From Comamonadaceae bacterium (lineage in GTDB: Bacteria > Pseudomonadota > Gammaproteobacteria > Burkholderiales > Burkholderiaceae_C): a stretch of DNA of 33,324 nucleotides. The translations under genes and the position numbers were made by a program. The DNA is taken from the NCBI GenBank assembly GCA_947508145.1, contig CANNRV010000004.1, positions 1-33,324 on the forward strand. Direction: 5' to 3'. Each line of letters opens with the position of its first letter. The stretch's first letter is position 1. The notes beneath the pieces are model-generated. The model ran no database searches and was not told the origin of the DNA. It was given only the letters and a program-made list of their open reading frames with translations. This document shows, piece by piece, positions 26,270 to 33,324 of this stretch.

Positions 26270-28005
26270 TGTCCACTATTTCACGCTGGCTTCCTTCTGT
26301 CCCCCTGCTAGATTGGGGCCGCCAATACAACCGCGAAACCTTCACCAACGACGCGGTGGCAGCACTGATCGTCACCATCATGCTGATCCCGCAAAGCCTG
26401 GCTTATGCCTTGCTGGCGGGGCTGCCGCCAGAGGTGGGTTTGTATGCCAGCGTCGCGCCTTTGCTGCTGTATGCAGTGCTGGGCAGCAGTCGCGTGTTAG
26501 CCGTGGGTCCCGTGGCCGTGGTGTCTCTCATGACCGCCGCCGCCGTGGCCGAACACGCCGCTGCGGGTACGCACGCCTATTGGCAAGTCGCTATTACGCT
26601 GGCGTTTTTGTCCGGCGGCATGTTGATGCTCATGGGTTTGCTGCGCTTGGGTTTTCTGGCCAATTTTTTGAGCCACCCGGTCATTTCAGGTTTCATCTCC
26701 GCTTCGGGTTTGCTGATTGCGCTGAGCCAACTCAAAACCCTCATGGGCGTGAAAGCCGAGGGGCATCACTTTGTAGACCTGTTGTTGGCCTTGGTTCATC
26801 AGGCAGCTAACACTCACCTGCTGACACTGATCGTTGGCATCATGGCCACGGCGTTTTTGTTTTGGGTGCGCAAGGGCTTAAAGCCTTTGCTCATCTCGGC
26901 AGGTTTGAAACCCAAACTCGCCGACGTGCTGGCCAAAGCGGGCCCGGTGGTGGCGATTGCTCTGACCACCGTGTTGGCATGGTCGCTAGATTGGCAAGGC
27001 CAAGGCATGAAACTGGTGGGTACTGTGCCGCAAGGTTTGCCACCCATCACCGCCCCTTTGTGGGATTTGGCTTTGTGGCAAGAGTTGTTGGTTCCTGCGT
27101 TGCTCATCAGCGTGGTCGGTTTTGTGGAATCTGTGTCGGTGGGCCAAACCTTGGCCGCCAAACGCCGTCAGCGGATTGAACCCGACCAGGAGTTGGTGGC
27201 TTTAGGTGCCAGCAATTTGTCAGCGGCATTCACGGGCGGCTTTCCGGTGACGGGTGGTTTCGCACGCTCGGTGGTCAACTTTGACGCAGGTGCTGTCACC
27301 CCGGCAGCAGGTGTATTCACTGCAGTAGGCATCACCTTGGCGTCACTGTTTTTAACTCCTGCGCTTTACTATTTGCCGCAAGCCACACTGGCGGCAACCA
27401 TCATCGTGGCCGTGTTGTCATTGGTGGACTTTGGCATTTTGAAATCCACTTGGCGTTTCTCAAAATTAGACTTTCTGGCCGTGGCCACCACTTTGCTCGC
27501 GACACTGTTGGTAGGTGTGGAAAGCGGTTTGGTCATGGGCGTGGCGGTGTCCTTGGCACTGTTTTTGTTCCGTGCCAGCCGCCCGCACATTGCCACGGTG
27601 GGCCTGGTACCCAACACGGAATACTTTAGAAATGTGTTGCGCCACGATGTCTTGGTCAGCCCCAAACTGGTTTGTCTGCGCGTGGATGCCAGCATGTTCT
27701 TCGCCAACGCACGAGGGGTGGAAGACCGCATCAATGCCGAGGCGGCTGCACGACCAGCCCTGGAGCACGTGTTGCTGCAGTGCTCTGCGGTGAACGATAT
27801 TGATGCCAGTGCACTGGAGAGTTTGGAAGCCATTGCCAGCCGCTTGAAAGATTCGGGCATCGCCCTGCATTTTTCAGAGATCAAAGGTCCGGTGATGGAC
27901 AAACTCAAGCAAACTGAGTTCTTGCAGCATTTGCACGGCCGCGTGTTTTTGACCAACTACCAAGCCATACAAGCGCTGACGCCGGAAGTTATTCAGCAGC
28001 GCTGA
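26269..28005 (+). CDS. SulP/SLC26-family anion transporter with STAS domain
   Basis: MLIPQSLAYALLAGLPPEVGLYASVAPLLLYAVLGSSRVLAVGPVA; STAS region VLLQCSAVNDIDASALESLEAI; TGATG overlap with preceding stop. Confidence 0.93.
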   Translation: MSTISRWLPSVPLLDWGRQYNRETFTNDAVAALIVTIMLIPQSLAYALLAGLPPEVGLYASVAPLLLYAVLGSSRVLAVGPVAVVSLMTAAAVAEHAAAGTHAYWQVAITLAFLSGGMLMLMGLLRLGFLANFLSHPVISGFISASGLLIALSQLKTLMGVKAEGHHFVDLLLALVHQAANTHLLTLIVGIMATAFLFWVRKGLKPLLISAGLKPKLADVLAKAGPVVAIALTTVLAWSLDWQGQGMKLVGTVPQGLPPITAPLWDLALWQELLVPALLISVVGFVESVSVGQTLAAKRRQRIEPDQELVALGASNLSAAFTGGFPVTGGFARSVVNFDAGAVTPAAGVFTAVGITLASLFLTPALYYLPQATLAATIIVAVLSLVDFGILKSTWRFSKLDFLAVATTLLATLLVGVESGLVMGVAVSLALFLFRASRPHIATVGLVPNTEYFRNVLRHDVLVSPKLVCLRVDASMFFANARGVEDRINAEAAARPALEHVLLQCSAVNDIDASALESLEAIASRLKDSGIALHFSEIKGPVMDKLKQTEFLQHLHGRVFLTNYQAIQALTPEVIQQR

Positions 28006-28012
28006 ACACAGC

Positions 28013-29239
28013 ATGAAGCGCTTGCAACTGGGCATTCGCCACAACTTACATCAAGTGGTGCAGCAACTCTTGCAAGTGCTGTTGGTGGGTATGACGGTGG
28101 GCATGATGCGCAACGTCGTACCCGCGTTGGCAGAACAAGAATTTGGCGTGCCACGCGGTTCGTTCTTATTGCTGGTCACTTTCGTAGTGGCTTTTGGCGT
28201 GGTCAAAGGCGGTATGAATTTTGTCGCCGGTCGACGTGCTGAAGAACACGGTCGAAAGAAGGTGTTGCTTTTGGGTTGGCTGGTGGCCTTACCCATTCCG
28301 ATATTGATTTATTTCAGTACCAGTTGGAATGCGATTGTTTTAGCCACTTTGCTGCTCGGTATCAACCAAGGCCTGACCTGGTCTATGACCCAAACCTCAG
28401 CGCTTGATTTCACGCAACCCCAACAGCGCGGCTGGGTAATTGGCTTGAATGAGTTCTCGGGTTATGTGGGCGTGGCGTTGGCCGGCATTGCCACCGGCTA
28501 CGCAGCCACATGGTTGGGCGCACGCGCTGGTCTGCTGTGGTTTGGTGCCGCCGTGATTTCGCTGGGCACGTTGCTTGCAATGTTTGCTGTGGTTGAAAGC
28601 CAGCCTTGGAACCAATTGCACAGTTCTCAAACGCCTGCATCGGGTGCTGCGCCATTGAGTACCCGAGAGATTTTTGCATTGATGAGTTGGCGCGACACTC
28701 GAATGATGGCGCTCAGTCAAGCCGGTCTGGTGGAGAAGTTTGTCGACGCTTTGGTGTGGATGATTTGGCCGCTGTATCTGGTCCAACATGGCCTGCCGCT
28801 GACAGACATTGGCTGGGTGCTAGGCAGTTACGGCATCACCTGGGGCGTGGCGCAATTGGCCACCGGTTATTTTTCAGATGTGATTGGCAGGCATCGCCTT
28901 AACTGGATGGGGATGTGGCTTTGCGGTTTAGGTGTGGCCTTGTTTCCGTTTGGGAGTAACGCCTTTGAGTGGTCTTCTTCTGCGGCTTTAAGCGGCTTAG
29001 GCATGGCCATGCTCTACCCCAACCTGAGTGCAGCCGTTGCCGACTTGGCTGAGCCCGCCTGGCGCGCCTCGGCCATTGGCATTTATCGTTTTTGGCGCGA
29101 CATTGGCTACGCCGTGGGTGCAGCAGGCATCGGTTTGGTGGCGTTCTTGAGCGGCAACCTTGACTGCACTTTTTACTTTGTCGCCATCAGCATGTTGTTG
29201 TCAGGCGCCTGGTTGGCTTGGCGAGGCCAAGACGCCTGA
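28013..29239 (+). CDS. MFS transporter
   Basis: About 12 hydrophobic segments; AGRRAEEHGRKKVLLLGW loop motif; DVIGRHRLNWMGMWLCG. Confidence 0.88.
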   Translation: MKRLQLGIRHNLHQVVQQLLQVLLVGMTVGMMRNVVPALAEQEFGVPRGSFLLLVTFVVAFGVVKGGMNFVAGRRAEEHGRKKVLLLGWLVALPIPILIYFSTSWNAIVLATLLLGINQGLTWSMTQTSALDFTQPQQRGWVIGLNEFSGYVGVALAGIATGYAATWLGARAGLLWFGAAVISLGTLLAMFAVVESQPWNQLHSSQTPASGAAPLSTREIFALMSWRDTRMMALSQAGLVEKFVDALVWMIWPLYLVQHGLPLTDIGWVLGSYGITWGVAQLATGYFSDVIGRHRLNWMGMWLCGLGVALFPFGSNAFEWSSSAALSGLGMAMLYPNLSAAVADLAEPAWRASAIGIYRFWRDIGYAVGAAGIGLVAFLSGNLDCTFYFVAISMLLSGAWLAWRGQDA

Positions 29240-29248
29240 CATCCAGAC

Positions 29249-29608
29249 TTATTTGCCGCCTTTGCCGGCGCCACTTGCGCCGCTGCCCTGGCCCATGCCA
29301 GAACCCGTTGCCATTCCTTCACCCATCTCAGAACCTTTGTGTCCTTGGGTACCTTGACCCGACATGGGAGCATCTGGCAAAGTCACACCTCTTTCAGCGG
29401 CACGTGTCTTCATCAATTCATGATGCTCCGCTCTGAAGGCTTGTTTTTCAGCCTTGGTTTTCAAAGAACGCATTTTGGTTTGGTATTCCGTGCGTTCAGC
29501 ATCGGTCATCAACTGCGCCCCGTACATAGGCATTGCAGTTTGCGTTTGTGTTTGTGTTTGTGCCTGCGTTGTCAAAGTGGCAGCTACCAATGCGACAACG
29601 AATACCAA
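29249..29608 (-). CDS. small predicted periplasmic protein; 5' end probably frameshifted
   Basis: Signal-like VFVVALVAATLTTQAQTQTQTQT, then LMTDAERTEYQTKMRSLKTKAEKQAFRAEHHELMKTRAAERG; no ATG start in frame. Confidence 0.6.
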   Translation of the reverse strand: MVFVVALVAATLTTQAQTQTQTQTAMPMYGAQLMTDAERTEYQTKMRSLKTKAEKQAFRAEHHELMKTRAAERGVTLPDAPMSGQGTQGHKGSEMGEGMATGSGMGQGSGASGAGKGGK

Positions 29609-29865
29609 CTGAGAGACTGCGTTATGTGAAGTTTTTCACTGGATTTCTTTCGGTTATGAATGAAAGTCAAGTATCCAGACTAAAGTAAATAGCAGCTTGA
29701 TCTTAGTCAAGTTATACGGACATCAAGCAATTAATTTTCTAAATTCAGTTGAACAATTTATGCGAGTTTTCATGGGTGATTAATCAATTTACTAAAGAAC
29801 ACCGTAAATTTCTGTTAGAAATTGCTAAGGAATACGTGCTGATTAATGCTTTATTGAGTCAACAA

Positions 29866-30906
29866 TCAGTGGGTATGACGATGGTGAATATCTGGGTAAT
29901 GTGGGTGCTTGTGTTTCACCTCTATATGCATATGTTTATGATCATGAGGCTCTTGTCCATCCCACTCAAAATCATGAATGTGTTGGTGATGAAGATCGTG
30001 AATATGACCGTGCTCATGTTCAAGTGATTCATGATGGTGTTCATGCTCATGATGCTCGGTCAGATGGAGCCAGACGCCAACAGCCATCAGGAAAGCCGAT
30101 AGCCAGAATAACCAACCCGTTGCCTCACCTATCAGTACTACCGATATGGCGGCTCCTATGAAAGGTGCTGTTGAAAAATATGCACCCGTGCGAGCTGTAC
30201 CCAAGCCTCGCAAAGCCAACACAAACAGGACAAGGCTCATGCCATAGCCTATCAATCCAAGTGTCATGGTTGAGAAAACCACAAGTCCTGTCGGCAAAGA
30301 TAGTCCTAGGACTAAAGAGAGTGCACAGTTAACGGTACCAGCGATTAATCCTTTAACCCCAGCAATGAACAAGGCATCTGAAGCTGAAACCATACGTGTA
30401 AGGTTGTTGTCTACAGCCCAACAAAGACAAGCTATAGAAATCAACACGGGACCCGGCCAATTCAAGCTGTTATCAACATTTGCTTGCCAAGACAAGGCGA
30501 TACCTCCCAGAACGATCGCTGCCATACCCAGCACGATTCGCTTATCCGCACTCTCTCTAAACACCGTCCACGCAATCACCGCTGTCAGTACAGCTTCTAA
30601 ATTAAGCAAAAGTGAGGCTGTTGCACCCGTTGTTTTGCTTAAACCAAAAAGTAAGGTAACTGGTCCAAGTACTCCACCAAAAAGAATTACCCCGAAGAGC
30701 CAAGTCCATTCTGTAATTGCAAGTTGGGGGAAGTTCAAGCCTCGGTCGCGAATTAATCTAATTAACGTAAGACCGACGCCACTGCCTAAGTAAAGCAACC
30801 CAGCAAGCATGACAGGCTCCACATCACCCAACAGTAGCTTTGCAAATGGAGTGCTGGCACCAAATAACAGTGCAGCCAAAAGCGCGTAAACGACATCTCG
30901 GTTCAT
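29866..30906 (-). CDS. EamA/DMT-family transporter with His-rich C-terminal tail
   Basis: Ten hydrophobic segments with EamA repeats; tail EHHEHEHHHESLEHEHGHIHDLHHQHIHDF...HDHKHMHIEVKHKHPHYPDIHHRHTH. Confidence 0.88.
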   Translation of the reverse strand: MNRDVVYALLAALLFGASTPFAKLLLGDVEPVMLAGLLYLGSGVGLTLIRLIRDRGLNFPQLAITEWTWLFGVILFGGVLGPVTLLFGLSKTTGATASLLLNLEAVLTAVIAWTVFRESADKRIVLGMAAIVLGGIALSWQANVDNSLNWPGPVLISIACLCWAVDNNLTRMVSASDALFIAGVKGLIAGTVNCALSLVLGLSLPTGLVVFSTMTLGLIGYGMSLVLFVLALRGLGTARTGAYFSTAPFIGAAISVVLIGEATGWLFWLSAFLMAVGVWLHLTEHHEHEHHHESLEHEHGHIHDLHHQHIHDFEWDGQEPHDHKHMHIEVKHKHPHYPDIHHRHTH

Positions 30907-30987
30907 ACTAGGGAATCCATTGTTAATTAATTAGGAGCACTCTGATTTCAATCGCAACACTAATACATATTTCTTCCAATGAAACTA

Positions 30988-31596
30988 CTAAAACAACTTA
31001 TCTACTTGAAAGAGTGTGAGTAAACCCATAACAGCGAAGATGGCTGCGGCAACCGAATGTACCAACCTCATGGGAATCTTGGCTGCAAACCTATTGCCAA
31101 CAAATACAGCTGGAACATCTGCTATCAACATTCCCAATGTTGTTCCAGCAATAACAAACAGAGGTGAAGCGTAGTGGGCAGCTAAAGCCACGGTGGCTAT
31201 CTGAGTTTTATCACCCATCTCAGCCAAAAAGAACGTTACCAAAGTTGCACCGAACACGCCGAGATGGTTCGCTACTTCAGTTTCCTCTTCTTCAATTTTG
31301 TCTGGAATCAATGTCCAAATCGCCATCGAGATGAATGATCCACCAAGAACCCAACGCATGATTTCAGGACTTACTACTGAGGTAATCCAAGCGCCCAATG
31401 CACCGGCTAGGCCATGGTTAACTAATGTGGCGGCCAATATCCCTGTAATTATTGGAATAGGCTTTTTAAAACGTGCTGCAAGAATGAATGCAAGAAGTTG
31501 GGTTTTGTCACCGATTTCAGCAAGGGCAACAACACCAGTCGAAATGAATAGAGCTTCCATGAGAGAGATTCCTAAGCCAGACAAAACAATGACCAT
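30988..31596 (-). CDS. TMEM165/GDT1 (UPF0016) family manganese exporter
   Basis: Duplicated signature EIGDKTQLLAF and EMGDKTQIATVALAA; preceded by yybP-ykoY riboswitch. Confidence 0.93.
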   Translation of the reverse strand: MVIVLSGLGISLMEALFISTGVVALAEIGDKTQLLAFILAARFKKPIPIITGILAATLVNHGLAGALGAWITSVVSPEIMRWVLGGSFISMAIWTLIPDKIEEEETEVANHLGVFGATLVTFFLAEMGDKTQIATVALAAHYASPLFVIAGTTLGMLIADVPAVFVGNRFAAKIPMRLVHSVAAAIFAVMGLLTLFQVDKLF

Positions 31597-31740
31597 GCAA
31601 CCTCCCCGGCCAAACCGAAGGCAACATGGTCAAAGGTCTTGTCAAGTTAGAAACCGCTTACGCCATGGTCAAACAATGACCAAGTATGTTGACGTAAGCC
31701 CCTTCGAATAGTTCGAAGGGCGACTACTCCCCAGTGACTA
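31597..31740 (-). promoter_or_regulatory. yybP-ykoY manganese riboswitch
   Basis: Reverse strand CTGGGGAGTAGTCGCC..., GCTTACGTCAACATACTTGGTCATTGTTTGACCATGGCGTAAGC, CTTGACAAGACC, GGCCGGGGAGGTTGCATG at the start codon. Confidence 0.9.
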
Positions 31741-31844
31741 AATTATCTTAACTTAAAAGATCATTAGATTGAATAAATATTTGCGCGATAAAGACGCAGT
31801 AACTTATGAACAGCCTACAAACTAAAACCAATAACACGACAAAT

Positions 31845-32151
31845 GACACGGTTTTAAATTCCTGGGCTCCTCAAATCACATAGTTCGAGCCCCGCGTATA
31901 GAACCAAACTTCTGTCATAACTGGTTCGAGCCCCAAGCCTGGCCTCGAAATTTCACCTGCATAATGACGCAGACGATCGCAAATTTGCGTGTTTTGTCCA
32001 GAAAGTTACATTATGAAACTTTTTGGTTATTACACGGATTATTACACGTTTATCAAAAATACACGTAAGCCTATGATTTATATGGATTTTTGACCAGCCT
32101 GGCTTTCTGTTAATCCGTAGGTCCCTGGTTCGAGCCCAGGTCGAGGAGCCA
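31845..32151. repeat. right copy of the long direct repeat, with 41-bp insertion and tRNA-Asn 3' end (att)
   Basis: Matches 3389-3640 (offset 28456 before, 28497 after the insertion); GTTCGAGCCCC at 31883 and 31924 bounds the extra 41 bp. Confidence 0.85.
32107..32151 (+). tRNA. tRNA-Asn(GTT) 3'-terminal fragment (att core), not a complete tRNA
   Basis: CTGTTAATCCGTAGGTCCCTGGTTCGAGCCCAGGTCGAGGAGCCA = anticodon loop through CCA; 5' half absent immediately upstream. Confidence 0.85.
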
Positions 32152-32159
32152 AAACCCTT

Positions 32160-32190
32160 TTAAAATCAAGCACTTACAACTTGATTTTAA
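32160..32190. repeat. 11-bp perfect inverted repeat between att and integrase
   Basis: TTAAAATCAAG (32160-32170) / CTTGATTTTAA (32180-32190), 9-nt loop. Confidence 0.7.
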
Positions 32191-32277
32191 CCTAAAGTAT
32201 TAATTACACGGTTATTACACGAATTCATTGCCCTGCCGCTGGTTGCACTACTCGTTTTTTGACATTAAAGTGTGTTC

Positions 32278-33324
32278 ATGCGCACACCCGGCAACGAAAC
32301 AATCGTAGTCAAGCCTGAGCTGATTAGGCTGGTGCGCCGTGACGACAGTAAAAAGTGGCAAGCACACTACAAGCTGGAGAATTTAAAAACTTGGTTCCGC
32401 CGCAGCACTGACACAGCCAACGTCAAAGAAGCTGCCAAGATTGCTGAGCGTATGTGGATGAAAGCCACCTTCGATCTTGAAGAGGGTCGCCCAGTTATCA
32501 GCAGGAAGTTCAAGCCTGTGGCTGAGGTTGTTTTACACCGCTTGGAGGCTGAAATAGCTGCCGGTACTGCCAAGCCCAGCGCCCGTGACTATGTATCAGC
32601 CATCAAGCTGTACCTCATCCCCTTCTACGGCGCCTACAACGTGGACGGTATCAAACCCTCCGTGATCTCAGAATTCCATGTGTGGCGACGTGACAAGGTG
32701 GGACGCGAGCTTTCAGGCAGTGCTCAGAACAACCACAACGCAGCGCTGAACCTTATCTTTGATGAAGCCGTTGAACGGGGCTACATGACCGCCTATGAAC
32801 GCCCACTGACCAAGAACACGGGTGCTGAGAGTGACCGTCGTGCGGAGTTCAGCCACGAAGAGCTGGAAACCATGATGAAGTACGCAGCTAAGTTCATCGC
32901 TGATGGGCGTACTGCTCGCACCAAAGTCATCCGAGAGCTGCTGGCTATTTACGTGCCCTTCATGGCTGCGACTGGCATGCGCCCAGGTACTGAAGCTGAA
33001 TATCTTGAGTGGCGGCACATTGACGTGGAAGTTCGTGACGGACAGCCCGTCCTGCATTTCCGTCTACAACGCGGCAAACGCGGCGCACGTAACTTTGTAG
33101 CCCACAACAGTTGTTGGCTGCTGCTAGAGCGCCTACGTCAGCTCAGTCCGGACTTGAACCACATGACCCTTGATGAAGTTTTAAAGAAAAAAGTCCCCAA
33201 GCTGCTTTTCCGCCTATCGGATGGCTCTGTGCCAGATAACTGGAACAAGCCCTTTCGCCAGTGGCTTGAGGACTCTGAGCTACTCAACTGCCCAGTTACG
33301 GGCAAGGAACGCAGCTTGTACAGC
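32278..33324 (+). CDS. phage-type tyrosine integrase, partial (continues beyond window)
   Basis: Open frame from ATG 32278 to window end (349 codons): MRTPGNETIVVKPELIRLVRRDDSKKWQAHYKLEN...YVPFMAATGMRPGTEAEYLEWRHIDV; not in the supplied ORF track. Confidence 0.88.
   Translation, partial: MRTPGNETIVVKPELIRLVRRDDSKKWQAHYKLENLKTWFRRSTDTANVKEAAKIAERMWMKATFDLEEGRPVISRKFKPVAEVVLHRLEAEIAAGTAKPSARDYVSAIKLYLIPFYGAYNVDGIKPSVISEFHVWRRDKVGRELSGSAQNNHNAALNLIFDEAVERGYMTAYERPLTKNTGAESDRRAEFSHEELETMMKYAAKFIADGRTARTKVIRELLAIYVPFMAATGMRPGTEAEYLEWRHIDVEVRDGQPVLHFRLQRGKRGARNFVAHNSCWLLLERLRQLSPDLNHMTLDEVLKKKVPKLLFRLSDGSVPDNWNKPFRQWLEDSELLNCPVTGKERSLYS

Noticed and set aside
24137-27956. Minus-strand ORFs of 130-210 aa opposite YeeE, SQR and SulP genes
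   Set aside because: Shadow frames of strongly supported genes on the plus strand.
29540-29580. GT-rich microsatellite (GTTTGTGTTTGTGTTTGTGCC)
   Set aside because: It simply encodes the TQTQTQT stretch of the small periplasmic protein; too short to call phase-variable.
32107-32151. Complete tRNA-Asn gene
   Set aside because: Only anticodon loop to CCA present; the upstream sequence does not supply D-arm or 5' acceptor strand.

Overview
Betaproteobacterial (Comamonadaceae-like) accessory region, read from sequence only. Main contents: (i) 0-4.7 kb, a decayed mobile/defence border: a compact tyrosine recombinase, an SNF2 C-terminal/Mrr-like nuclease ORF lacking its N-terminal ATPase half, a DUF433/DUF5615 toxin-antitoxin pair, and a decayed higBA. 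(ii) 4.7-9.7 kb, a compact c-di-GMP/exopolysaccharide module: EAL, GT2 synthase, outer-membrane barrel, GGDEF, PilZ. (iii) 10.2-29.2 kb, a sulfur-oxidation block: soxCDYZAXB, rhodaneses, MBL proteins, cyanide-insensitive-type cydAB, thioredoxin, persulfide dioxygenase, a BigR/SqrR-like ArsR regulator, two YeeE/YedE proteins, a DUF442-SQR fusion, SulP and MFS transporters. (iv) 29.8-31.7 kb, metal homeostasis: a DMT transporter with a very His-rich tail, and a TMEM165/GDT1-type Mn exporter under a yybP-ykoY riboswitch. (v) 31.8-33.3 kb, a tRNA-Asn 3'-end att site with paired ATTACACG repeats on both sides and an integrase running off the window. A roughly 200-bp repeat at 3.44-3.64 kb and 31.94-32.14 kb brackets about 28.5 kb, suggesting tandem island integration at tRNA-Asn. 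The strongest regulatory observation is a 31-bp perfect-arm dyad at 23268-23298 in which two divergent sigma70-like promoters are superimposed.
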